Below are positions 42,485 to 50,150 of a DNA stretch of 64,000 nt, in pieces. The stretch covers positions 186,001-250,000 of the forward strand of contig NZ_MBEI01000051.1 in NCBI RefSeq assembly GCF_001953985.1, in the 5' to 3' direction. Source of the DNA: Mycobacterium colombiense. Its GTDB lineage: Bacteria; Actinomycetota; Actinomycetes; Mycobacteriales; Mycobacteriaceae. Every line of letters starts with the position of its first letter. Position 1 is the stretch's first letter. Made by a program: the position numbers and the translations under genes. Below the pieces are notes generated by a model that worked only from the letters and a program-made list of their open reading frames with translations, was not told the DNA's origin and searched no databases.

Positions 42485-42674
42485 GAGGCTACTCGACTGT
42501 GCACACGCTGGCCAAACCCAGCGCCGTCGCATCTGGTCGAACGGCCGGCCCGAACATGACGCCACGCCGAATCCCCAGCGAACTTTTCGGAATGACACCA
42601 GGCTCGACGGCGGGTTGAGCTGCGACTATGCACCCGCCCGGCCTCGGCGCGCGGCCACGGTCCGGTCGGCCGCG

Positions 42675-45392
42675 CTAGTGCGCCGCGGCGTCCCAGCTGC
42701 GGCCGTAACCCACCGAAACCTCCAGCGGCACGTCGAGCGGGTAGGCGCCGCCCATTTTGTCGCGTACCAGCGCCTCCAGCCGTTCACGCTCGCCGGACGC
42801 GACCTCGAACAGGAGCTCGTCGTGCACCTGCAGCAAAATCCGGGAAGACAGCCCGGCGGCTTTGATGGCCTTGTCCACCTCGAGCATCGCCACCTTGATG
42901 ATGTCGGCCGCGCTGCCCTGAATCGGCGCGTTGAGCGCCGCCCGCTCGGCGGCCTCGCGCACCTGGCGGTTGCTGCTGTCGAGTTCGGGCAGGTAGCGAC
43001 GGCGGCCGAAGACCGTCGACGTGAAGCCGTCCTTGCGGGCCTGCTCCACGACGTCCATCAGATAGTCGCGCACCCCGCCGAACCGGGCGAAGTATTGCTC
43101 CATCTGATCTTTGGCTTCCTCGGTGGAGATTTTCAGCTGCGCGGACAGCCCGTAGGCGCTCAGTCCGTAAGCCAGGCCGTAGGACATCGCCTTGACCCGG
43201 CGGCGCAGCTCGGCGGTGACCTCTTCGATCGGCACGCCGAATGCCCGCGAGGCGACGAACGAGTGCAGGTCCTCCCCGGTGTTGAACGCCTCGATCAGGC
43301 CCGCGTCCTTGGACAGGTGGGCCATGATCCGCATCTCGATCTGGCTGTAGTCGGCCGTCATCAGCTCGCTGTAGCCGTCTCCGACGACGAACGCGTCGCG
43401 GATCCGCCGGCCCGCTTCGGTGCGGATCGGAATGTTCTGCAGGTTCGGCTCGGTCGACGACAATCTGCCCGTGGCGGCGATGGTTTGGTTGAACGTGGTG
43501 TGGATGCGCCCGTCCGAGGCCACCGAGTTCAGCAACCCGTCGACGGTGACTTTGAGCCGGGTGGCGTCGCGGTGGGTCAGCAGATGCTGCAGGAACGGAT
43601 GGCCGGTCTTGTCGAAAAGCGACTGCAGGGCGTCCGCGTCGGTGGTGTAGCCGGTCTTGGTGCGCTTGGTCTTCGGCATCTCCAGCTCGTCGAAGAGCAC
43701 CGCCTGCAACTGTTTTGGCGAGCCCAGGTTGATCTGCTTGCCGATCACCGCGTACGCCGCCTCGGCCGCGTCGCGGATCTGGTGGGCGAAATCGCTTTGC
43801 AGCTCGTTGAGCAGGTCCAAATCGACTGCGATACCGGCGTTTTCCATGCCGGCCAGCACCGCCTGCACCGGAAGCTCCATGCCGCTCAACAACGACGTGG
43901 AGTTGATGCGGGCCAACTCCTCGTCGAGCGCGTCGGCCAGGTCGAGCACCGCCACGGCGCGCAGAATCAGCGTCTGCACCGCCTGGTCGTCGGTGCCCTC
44001 GTTGTCATCGAGCAGCGAAAGTTGTTGCTGTTCGGGATTTTCCGCGCGCAGCTCGCGACGCAGGTAGCGCAGCGAAAGGTCGTCAAGGGAGAAGCTGCGC
44101 TGCCCGGGCCGCACCAGGTAGGCCGCCAGCGCGGTGTCGGAGGTGACCCCGGCCAGCGTCCAGCCCCGTCCGGCCAGGTCGTGCATCGCCAGCTTGGCCT
44201 CGTGCAGCGCCTTGGGCGGGCCGGGGTCGGCAAGCCAAGACGCCAGCGCCGCTTCGTCTTCGGGATCCAGCGTCGCGGTGTTGATGTAGCGGCCCTCGCC
44301 GTCGGCGGAGACGATGGCCAGCGCGGTGGCGTCGGCGTCGTAGGCCAGGTGGGTACCGACGACGGCCAGGCCGAAGCGCTTCCCCGAGCTGTGCTCGGCC
44401 AGCCACACGGCGAGCTCGCCGGCTTCCAGCGCGCCGCCGCGCACGTCGAAGCCCTCGTCGACCTCGGGCTCCACCGCGGCCAGGGTTTCGAACAACCGGT
44501 CCCGCAACACCCGGAACTCCAGGTCGTCGAAGAGCCGGTGAATCTGGTCGCGATCCCACGGCTGCAGCCGCAACGTGTCCGGAGTCTGGGCCAGCGGCAC
44601 GTCTTTCACGAGGTCGGTCAGCTCGCGGTTGCGGATGACGCTGGCCAGATGTGCGCGCAGCGCGTCGCCCACCTTGCCGCGCACCGAATCGACGTTGTCG
44701 ACCAGCGCCTGCAGCGACCCGTATTCGCCGATCCATTTGGAGGCGGTCTTCTCCCCCACGCCGGGAATGCCGGGCAGGTTGTCGCTGGGATCGCCGCGCA
44801 GGGCGGCGAAGTCGGGGTACTGCTGGGGCGTCAGCCCATACTTCTCGACGACGGCGTCCGGGGTGAACCGGGTCAACTCGCTGACCCCCTTGCGGGGGTA
44901 CAGCACCGTCACGTTCTCGCTGACCAACTGCAGCGAGTCGCGGTCGCCGGTGACCACCAGCACCCGGTAGCCCTCGTTTTCGGCCTGCGTGGCCAGGGTT
45001 GCGATCAGGTCGTCGGCCTCGAACCCCTCCTCGGCCAGCACCGTGATGCCCAACGCCGCGAGGACTTCTTTGGTGATGTCGATCTGGCCGCGAAACTCGT
45101 CGGGCGTCGCCGACCGATTGGCCTTGTACTCCGGGTAGCGCTCGGAGCGGAAGGTCTGCCGCGACACGTCGAACGCCGCGGCGACGTGGGTCGGGGCTTC
45201 GTCGCGCAGCAGGTTGATCAGCATCGCGGTGAAGCCGTAAACCGCATTGGTGGTCAGCCCGCCGCGGGTTTTGAAGTTTTCGGCGGGCAGCGCATAGAAC
45301 GCCCGAAACGCCAGCGAGTTGCCGTCCAGCAGCATGAGCGTCGGCGTGGTTTCTTCCTCGCTGGCCTTCGTTGCGGTTTTCGTGGCGGGCAC
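42675..45392 (-). CDS. polA: DNA polymerase I
   Basis: DNA polymerase I, 905 aa, for Okazaki fragment processing and repair synthesis. The 5'-nuclease domain (~1-310) has LMLLDGNSLAFRAFYAL, GFEADDLIATLA and VTGDRDSLQL. The middle exonuclease-like domain lacks an obvious proofreading DxE, as in other mycobacteria. The polymerase domain has TADYSQIEMRIMAHL, RRRVKAMSYGLAYG and LLQVHDELLFE. Start GTG (MPATKTATKASEEE) lies 7 bases after a TAGAGT -10 box, hence leaderless. An open frame upstream to 45572 is not conserved. Rv1629 counterpart. Confidence 0.97.
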   Translation of the reverse strand: MPATKTATKASEEETTPTLMLLDGNSLAFRAFYALPAENFKTRGGLTTNAVYGFTAMLINLLRDEAPTHVAAAFDVSRQTFRSERYPEYKANRSATPDEFRGQIDITKEVLAALGITVLAEEGFEADDLIATLATQAENEGYRVLVVTGDRDSLQLVSENVTVLYPRKGVSELTRFTPDAVVEKYGLTPQQYPDFAALRGDPSDNLPGIPGVGEKTASKWIGEYGSLQALVDNVDSVRGKVGDALRAHLASVIRNRELTDLVKDVPLAQTPDTLRLQPWDRDQIHRLFDDLEFRVLRDRLFETLAAVEPEVDEGFDVRGGALEAGELAVWLAEHSSGKRFGLAVVGTHLAYDADATALAIVSADGEGRYINTATLDPEDEAALASWLADPGPPKALHEAKLAMHDLAGRGWTLAGVTSDTALAAYLVRPGQRSFSLDDLSLRYLRRELRAENPEQQQLSLLDDNEGTDDQAVQTLILRAVAVLDLADALDEELARINSTSLLSGMELPVQAVLAGMENAGIAVDLDLLNELQSDFAHQIRDAAEAAYAVIGKQINLGSPKQLQAVLFDELEMPKTKRTKTGYTTDADALQSLFDKTGHPFLQHLLTHRDATRLKVTVDGLLNSVASDGRIHTTFNQTIAATGRLSSTEPNLQNIPIRTEAGRRIRDAFVVGDGYSELMTADYSQIEMRIMAHLSKDAGLIEAFNTGEDLHSFVASRAFGVPIEEVTAELRRRVKAMSYGLAYGLSAYGLSAQLKISTEEAKDQMEQYFARFGGVRDYLMDVVEQARKDGFTSTVFGRRRYLPELDSSNRQVREAAERAALNAPIQGSAADIIKVAMLEVDKAIKAAGLSSRILLQVHDELLFEVASGERERLEALVRDKMGGAYPLDVPLEVSVGYGRSWDAAAH

Positions 45393-45399
45393 GGCTCTC

Positions 45400-45405
45400 A
45401 CTCTA
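45400..45405 (-). promoter_or_regulatory. polA -10 box (leaderless)
   Basis: TAGAGT on the minus strand, 7 bases before the polA GTG at 45392. The divergent DUF35 gene has TAGTCT (45489-45494) 6 bases before its GTG at 45501, so the ~108-base gap holds two back-to-back leaderless promoters. Confidence 0.5.
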
Positions 45406-45500
45406 AGCACCCGGTGTGACGGGCTGGGCGCCCCGACCGATGCCACCAGGAGAACTGCAACACGTTTCAGTTTTGCGTTTGGGCTGGGTAGTCTGGCCCA

Positions 45501-45944
45501 GTGCCAGAGGTCACCAGTCAAGAACCCGCGATCGACGGGTGGTTCGCCACCGATGACGCCGGAAATCCCCATCTGATCGGCAGCAAGTGCCCCGAGTGCG
45601 GCACCTACGTCTTCCCGCCGCGGGAGAACAATTGCCCCAACCCGGCGTGCGCCAGCGACGCCCTAGAGTCCGTCGCTTTGTCGACCCGGGGAACGCTGTG
45701 GAGCTATACCGAGAACCGGTATCCACCCCCCGCACCCTACCCGGCGGCGGACCCGTTCGAGCCGTTCGCCATCGCCGCGGTGGAGCTGGCCGACGAGGGC
45801 ATCATCGTGCTCGGCAAGGTGGTCGAGGGCACGCTGGCCGCCGACCTGAAGGTCGGCATCGAGATGGAGCTGGCCACCATGACCCTATTCACCGACGCCG
45901 ACGGCGTCGAACGTCTCGTGCACGCGTGGAAGGTGGCCTCATGA
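45501..45944 (+). CDS. DUF35 OB-fold protein with rubredoxin-like zinc ribbon (Rv1628c type)
   Basis: Protein of 147 aa. A zinc ribbon (CPECGTYVFPPRENNCPNPAC, Cys pairs at ~31/34 and ~46/51) precedes an OB fold (~60-140), the DUF35/ChsH2-like arrangement. Such proteins partner with thiolase-like or MaoC-like enzymes in lipid and steroid metabolism. Here the next gene is thiolase-like and overlaps by four bases (ATGA), so the two probably form a complex. GTG start fits a leaderless promoter. Rv1628c counterpart. Confidence 0.88.
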   Translation: MPEVTSQEPAIDGWFATDDAGNPHLIGSKCPECGTYVFPPRENNCPNPACASDALESVALSTRGTLWSYTENRYPPPAPYPAADPFEPFAIAAVELADEGIIVLGKVVEGTLAADLKVGIEMELATMTLFTDADGVERLVHAWKVAS

Positions 45945-47143
45945 GCGCTCCGGAACCGCTCTACATCCTCGGCGCCGGCATGCACCCGTGGGGCAAATGG
46001 GGCCGCGACTTCACCGAATACGGCGTGGTCGCCGCGCGCGCCGCGTTGGCCGAGGCAGGCCTGGACTGGCAGCAGATCCAGCTGGTCGCCGGTGCCGACA
46101 CGATCCGCAACGGCTACCCGGGCTTCATCGCGGGGTCGACGTTCGCGCAGAAGCTCGGCTGGAACGGCGTGCCGGTCAGCTCCAGCTACGCGGCCTGCGC
46201 CAGCGGTTCGCAGGCGCTGCAGAGCGCCCGCGCCCACATCCTGGCCGGGTTCTGCGACGTCGCGCTGGTCATCGGGGCGGACACCACCCCCAAGGGGGCG
46301 TTCGCCCCGGTCGGCGGCGAGCGCAAGAACGACCCCGACTGGCAGCGCTTCCACCTCATCGGTGCGATGAACCCCGTGTACTTCGCGCTGCTGGCACGGC
46401 GCCGGATGGACCTCTACGGCGCGACGTCCGAGGACTTCGCCGCGGTGAAGGTGAAGAACTCCCAGCACGGCCTGCAGAACCCGAATGCCCGCTACCGCAA
46501 GGAATCCTCGGTCGAGGACGTGCTGGCGAGTCCGGTGGTCTCCGACCCGCTGCGGCAGCTCGACATCTGCGCCACCTCCGACGGCGCCGCGGCGCTGATC
46601 GTGGCCAGCGCCGAGTTCGCCCGCAAGCACCTCGGCTCGCTCGAGGGCGTGCCGTCGGTACGCGCGGTCAGCACGGTCACGCCGCGCTACCCGCAGCACC
46701 TGCCCGAATTGCCGGACATCGCAACGGATTCCACCGCCGTCGTGGCCGCACCGGAGCGGGTGTTCAAGGATCAGATCCTCGATGCGGCCTACGCCGAGGC
46801 GGGCATCGGGCCCGAGGACGTGAGCCTGGCCGAGGTCTACGACCTGTCCACCGCGCTGGAACTCGACTGGTACGAGCACCTGGGGCTGTGCGCCAAGGGC
46901 GAAGCGGAGGAGCTGCTGCGCAGCGGTGCCACCACCATCGGCGGCCGGGTCCCGGTCAACCCGTCGGGCGGGCTGGCGTGCTTCGGCGAGGCGATCCCCG
47001 CCCAGGCGATCGCTCAGGTCTGCGAGCTGACCTGGCAGCTGCGTGGCCAGGCCACCGGCCGGCAGGTGGAGAACGCCACCGTCGGGGTGACCGCCAACCA
47101 GGGGCTGTTCGGCCACGGCTCGTCGGTGATCGTCGCGCGCTAG
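45941..47143 (+). CDS. Thiolase-like lipid-transfer protein (Rv1627c type)
   Basis: Thiolase superfamily protein of 400 aa, the SCP2-thiolase-like 'lipid carrier protein' group. The nucleophile cysteine lies in YAACASGSQALQ. The C-terminal active-site region has NPSGGLACFGEAIPAQ and NQGLFGHGSSVIV, where the usual GHPxG histidine is replaced, as in the non-condensing subgroup (for example Ltp-type retro-aldolases). Together with the DUF35 partner it resembles steroid side-chain retro-aldolase pairs (Ltp2-ChsH2 DUF35), an analogy only. Rv1627c counterpart. Confidence 0.85.
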   Translation: MSAPEPLYILGAGMHPWGKWGRDFTEYGVVAARAALAEAGLDWQQIQLVAGADTIRNGYPGFIAGSTFAQKLGWNGVPVSSSYAACASGSQALQSARAHILAGFCDVALVIGADTTPKGAFAPVGGERKNDPDWQRFHLIGAMNPVYFALLARRRMDLYGATSEDFAAVKVKNSQHGLQNPNARYRKESSVEDVLASPVVSDPLRQLDICATSDGAAALIVASAEFARKHLGSLEGVPSVRAVSTVTPRYPQHLPELPDIATDSTAVVAAPERVFKDQILDAAYAEAGIGPEDVSLAEVYDLSTALELDWYEHLGLCAKGEAEELLRSGATTIGGRVPVNPSGGLACFGEAIPAQAIAQVCELTWQLRGQATGRQVENATVGVTANQGLFGHGSSVIVAR

Positions 47144-47246
47144 GGCCTACGGCCGCTGGTGTTGTGCGACCACGGCTTTCAGTGTGCACTCACGGCGCTG
47201 CCGTCGGCGTGTCGTCATCGCACACTCGATGCCGTGGCGTTGAGCC

Positions 47247-47864
47247 CTAGGCGTCTTTGGACGGATCCAGGGTCTCCAGGACGACTTCGGCCACCCGCTT
47301 CATCGTGGTCCTGCGGTCCATGGCGGCCCGTTGGATCCACTTGAAGGCCTCGGGCTCGGTCATGCCCTGTTCGCTCTGCAGCAGCCCTTTCGCACGCTCC
47401 ACGAGCTTGCGGGTCTCCAGCCGGTCGGACAGCGAGGCCACCTCGCGTTCCAGCTCGGCGATCTCGCTGAAGCGGCTGACGGCCAACTCGATGGCCGGGA
47501 TGAGGTCGCTGATGGTGAACGGCTTCACCAGATAGGCCATCGCCCCGGCGTCGCGCGCCCGCTCGACCAAGTCGCGTTGGCTGAAGGCGGTCAGCACCAC
47601 GATCGGGGCGATGCGCTTGCTGGCTATCTCCGAGGCCGCGTCGATGCCGTCGCGGCGAGGCATCTTCACGTCCATGATCACCAGGTCCGGCTGATGGCGC
47701 TCGGCCAATTCGACGGCTTCCTGTCCGTCGCCGGCCTCCCCGACGATCTCGTAACCCTCCTCTCGGAGCATCTCGGCGAGATCCATGCGGATGAGCGCTT
47801 CGTCTTCAGCGATCAGGACCCGGCGCGGCACAGCGGCGTCGGTGTCGGTCGTGGGGCCTGTCAT
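47247..47864 (-). CDS. pdtaR: ANTAR-domain response regulator PdtaR
   Basis: Two-component response regulator of 205 aa, the same length as Rv1626. The receiver domain (~14-130) has the acidic pair Glu20/Asp21, phospho-acceptor Asp65 in VIMDVKMP and Lys114 in LVKPF. A coiled linker leads to the C-terminal ANTAR RNA-binding domain (LVERAKGLLQSEQGMTEPEA then WIQRAAMDRRTTMKRVAEVV). The kinase PdtaS phosphorylates it, after which it binds paired hairpins in target mRNAs. The ATG at 47864 is chosen over an upstream GTG to match the known length. Confidence 0.95.
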   Translation of the reverse strand: MTGPTTDTDAAVPRRVLIAEDEALIRMDLAEMLREEGYEIVGEAGDGQEAVELAERHQPDLVIMDVKMPRRDGIDAASEIASKRIAPIVVLTAFSQRDLVERARDAGAMAYLVKPFTISDLIPAIELAVSRFSEIAELEREVASLSDRLETRKLVERAKGLLQSEQGMTEPEAFKWIQRAAMDRRTTMKRVAEVVLETLDPSKDA

Positions 47865-47976
47865 GACGCATATTGTGTCGTGCACGCCGCAGACCAGCGA
47901 CCTCGGGGGCGGTGAGGCAGTTGAGCACTCCTGATCCTCTATGGTGGGAGGCTGCCTCTAAGGTAGGAGGCCGCGC

Positions 47977-48053
47977 GCCCTCGTATCCCAACTGGCAGAG
48001 GAAACGGATTCAAAACCCGTACAGTGTGAGTTCGAATCTCACCGAGGGCACCA
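47977..48053 (+). tRNA. tRNA with anticodon CAA (Leu)
   Basis: A full cloverleaf can be drawn: acceptor GCCCTCG/CGAGGGC with encoded ACCA, D-arm with GG, anticodon arm (48004-48020) with loop TTCAAAA giving anticodon CAA, a 5-base variable loop ACAGT, and T-arm GTGAG-TTCGAAT-CTCAC. CAA reads the Leu codon UUG. Leucine tRNAs normally have a long variable arm; this one is 77 bases with a short one, and it has an A-C mismatch closing the anticodon stem. Confidence 0.9.
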
Positions 48054-48057
48054 TAGA

Positions 48058-48117
48058 GGCCGCGGCCGGGCGGGTACCAGGACCACTTTCCGGTACCGAA
48101 GTGGCGCCTCCGCGGCC
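48058..48117 (+). terminator. Long hairpin after the tRNA
   Basis: An 8-bp outer stem GGCCGCGG/CCGCGGCC (48058-48065 and 48110-48117) encloses inner complementary parts CCACTT/AAGTGG (48083-48088, 48099-48104). It starts 4 bases after the tRNA CCA end and probably ends or processes the tRNA transcript. No U-run follows. Confidence 0.5.
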
Positions 48118-48120
48118 CTA

Positions 48121-48341
48121 ATCAAACCAGTCATTCTGTTATTCAGCGGAATACCTTCCAAGGGTATGGTTTCTGGCCAATTAATAAACTCCACGCAATT
48201 ACGAAAAGACGTTGCATTTGCAAGGTCGCAATGAATTCATATTCTTTTTTCGCCCGCGCGGCCACGCGCCGAAATGCATCCAGCAACAGCTTCGGTCGCG
48301 TGAGCCAATGCCCGGGAATCCCGTGCGGACCGGACCGTTCG
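48121..48341. other. AT-rich gene-free stretch downstream of the tRNA
   Basis: The first ~130 bases are strikingly AT-rich for this genome (runs such as CCAATTAATAAACTCC and TTCATATTCTTTTTT). No gene, integrase remnant or repeat of the tRNA 3' end was found. It may be a decayed foreign insertion next to a tRNA or a regulatory region. The remainder is ordinary GC-rich sequence. Confidence 0.4.
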
Positions 48342-48371
48342 GGTGGGCCTCACCCCTCGCCGAGGCCCACC
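48342..48371 (-). terminator. 10-bp hairpin at the end of the small exported protein gene
   Basis: GGTGGGCCTC and GAGGCCCACC form a perfect 10-bp stem with a 10-base loop, 8 bases after the stop of the small gene at 48379. Terminator-like by position. No U-run, as is common in mycobacteria. Confidence 0.55.
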
Positions 48372-48378
48372 GGCCGGT

Positions 48379-48573
48379 TCAGTCGCCGAAGGATCGGGTG
48401 ATGCAGACCTGGTCTGACGCAGAGACATTCAGCCCCGTCGCGTCGTTGCCGATGGAGTCGCCGGCGACCCGGAGGAGCCAACTCGGCTCGCTGCAGGCGG
48501 CACTACAGCCGTCCATGAGCACAGCGGTGAGAGCAAGGATTGACGCAAGAACGAATCTCTTGAGACCCGTCAT
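48379..48573 (-). CDS. Small exported or lipoprotein-like peptide
   Basis: Protein of 64 aa. It has a short basic N-terminus MTGLKRF, a hydrophobic core VLASILALTAVLM and Cys23 in LMDGCSAAC, followed by ~40 mostly polar residues with two more cysteines. This is a signal peptide; the lipobox is imperfect (Met at -3, Asp at -2), so lipid attachment is uncertain. ATG has AAGGGG about 7 bases upstream. Operator-like palindromes lie upstream and a strong hairpin lies just after the stop, which supports a real, separately controlled gene. No family recognised. Confidence 0.6.
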   Translation of the reverse strand: MTGLKRFVLASILALTAVLMDGCSAACSEPSWLLRVAGDSIGNDATGLNVSASDQVCITRSFGD

Positions 48574-48593
48574 CAGGCACCCCTTAGTCGAGG

Positions 48594-48628
48594 CGAACAC
48601 GTGTCTAACAGCCCTGCCGAACACGTGT
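48594..48628. promoter_or_regulatory. Two direct copies of CGAACACGTGT
   Basis: CGAACACGTGT occurs at 48594-48604 and again at 48618-48628, 24 bases apart. Each contains the palindrome ACACGTGT. They sit 21-55 bases upstream of the small exported protein ATG, so a regulator binding to both on roughly the same DNA face is likely. Confidence 0.5.
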
Positions 48629-48670
48629 TAAATAACCATAACGATCCATTCGCAAACCCGATTACAACCC

Positions 48671-48688
48671 GATAACAAAGTTGTTATC
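48671..48688. promoter_or_regulatory. 18-bp palindrome upstream of the adenylyl cyclase
   Basis: GATAACAAAGTTGTTATC has perfect 8-bp arms around a 2-base centre. It lies ~70 bases upstream of the cyclase -10 box and ~100 bases upstream of the small exported protein gene. The shape is that of a TetR/GntR-type operator. AT-rich surroundings. Confidence 0.5.
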
Positions 48689-48760
48689 AGACTCGGAAAC
48701 TTACGGAAGCGAAAACGGCAATATTCATCCGGCAGCCGACAACATTCGCTGCTCAGCGGT

Positions 48761-48773
48761 TAGGCTTACACCC
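48761..48773 (+). promoter_or_regulatory. Cyclase -10 box, leaderless start
   Basis: TAGGCT (48761-48766) followed by 7 bases and the GTG at 48774. No Shine-Dalgarno. This supports the start that gives 443 aa. Confidence 0.5.
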
Positions 48774-50105
48774 GTGGCGGCCAAGAAGTGTGGTGCCCCA
48801 CCAACACGCCTAGACGGCTCCTCCGAGCGCCCGGACTGCGTGGCCGCGGTGCGGGCCCAGTCATGCGACCGCAATCAGCATTACGCCGACAGCGCCGCAC
48901 GCGAGTATCGAGTGCTCACGATCGCGGCCTGGCTGGCGGTGGCAGTCTGCACCACTTTCGTCGTACTTCAGGTCGTCACCGGCGCCTGGATCTGGCAGAT
49001 GCTGCTGCTCAACGTCGTCTCGGCCGCGATCTTCGCGTGTGTGCCATGGCTGCACCGCTTCGGTGATCTCGTTGCACCGCTGACGTTTATCGGCGCCGCC
49101 TACGTCACGGTCTTCGCCACCTGCTGGGACTCGGGAACGGCCTCGGGCGCCCAGTTCTTCTTGGTGGTGGGCGCCTGCCTGGTGGTGCTGGTGCTGGGGC
49201 TTGATCACATCGTGTTGGCGGGAGGCTTAGCGGCGATCGCCGCGGGCCTGATCATCGCCCTGGAATTCCTGGTTCCCCGCGATACCGGGCTGGTGCCGGC
49301 GTGGGCGCAGTCCATGATGTTCGTCGTCACCATCATCTCCGCGTGCGTCATGGTGTTCATCACGGTGTGGTACGCCTTGCGTGATACCCAGCGCGCCGAG
49401 ACGGTGATGGAATCCGAATATCAGCGGTCGGAGGCGCTGCTGGCCAACATGCTGCCGGGCAGCATCGCCGAGCGTCTCAAAAGCGCCGACCGGAACGTCA
49501 TCGCCGACAAGTACGACGAGGCCTCCGTCCTGTTCGCCGACATCGTCAGCTTCACCGAACGCGCCAGCAGCACCACCCCGGCCGACCTGGTGCGGTTCCT
49601 CGACCGGCTGTACGGCGCCTTCGACGAGTTGGTGGAAAGACACGGCCTGGAGAAGATCAAGGTCAGCGGCGACTCCTACATGGTGGTCAGCGGTGTGCCG
49701 CGCGCCCGGCCGGACCACGCCTTCGCCCTGGCCGCTTTGGCGCTCGACATGGCCAATGTTGCTGCCGCACTGAAGGATCCACACGGCCAGGCCATCCCGT
49801 TGCGGATGGGCATGGCCTGCGGGCCCGTCGTGGCCGGCGTCGTGGGTTCGCGCCGGTTCTTCTACGACGTGTGGGGTGACGCCGTCAACGTCGCGTCGCG
49901 GATGGAGTCCACCGATTCGGTGGGCCGAATTCAGGTGCCCGAGGCGATGTATGAACGCCTCAAACACGACTTCGTTCTGCAGGAGCGCGGCCGGATCGAG
50001 ATCAAAGGCAAGGGTGTTATGCGCACCTGGTATCTAATCGGCCGCAAGGCAGGCGAAGAACCCACCGACCTGCGTGCCGCAGATCCACGCACGGTCCACG
50101 TCTGA
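48774..50105 (+). CDS. cya: Membrane class III adenylyl cyclase (Rv1625c type)
   Basis: Mammalian-like adenylyl cyclase of 443 aa with six membrane helices (~45-200), a cyclase transducer segment and a cytosolic catalytic domain (~225-425). The metal-binding aspartates are in VLFADIVSFTERAS and GLEKIKVSGDSYMV (the substrate-defining Lys is in EKIKVSG). The second set is DVWGDAVNVASRME, with Asp, Asn and Arg. It is an obligate homodimer in which each half mirrors a mammalian cyclase cassette. Length and start match Rv1625c. Confidence 0.95.
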   Translation: MAAKKCGAPPTRLDGSSERPDCVAAVRAQSCDRNQHYADSAAREYRVLTIAAWLAVAVCTTFVVLQVVTGAWIWQMLLLNVVSAAIFACVPWLHRFGDLVAPLTFIGAAYVTVFATCWDSGTASGAQFFLVVGACLVVLVLGLDHIVLAGGLAAIAAGLIIALEFLVPRDTGLVPAWAQSMMFVVTIISACVMVFITVWYALRDTQRAETVMESEYQRSEALLANMLPGSIAERLKSADRNVIADKYDEASVLFADIVSFTERASSTTPADLVRFLDRLYGAFDELVERHGLEKIKVSGDSYMVVSGVPRARPDHAFALAALALDMANVAAALKDPHGQAIPLRMGMACGPVVAGVVGSRRFFYDVWGDAVNVASRMESTDSVGRIQVPEAMYERLKHDFVLQERGRIEIKGKGVMRTWYLIGRKAGEEPTDLRAADPRTVHV

Positions 50106-50150
50106 CGAAAGTCCCTGTACCACGGCTCGCGTTTGTGCCAGACTGCGGCC

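Noticed and set aside
39980..42559. 859-codon open frame opposite coaE and rpsA
   Set aside because: Mirror of two well-identified genes; composition typical of an antisense shadow.
42615..45419. 934-codon open frame opposite polA
   Set aside because: Antisense shadow of polA with no recognisable domain.
45393..45572. Upstream extension of polA to 45572
   Set aside because: Would run through the divergent DUF35 gene start; the homology and the -10 box place the start at 45392.
48121..48378. Prophage or integrative element next to the tRNA
   Set aside because: No integrase, no duplicated tRNA 3' end and no phage genes within reach.
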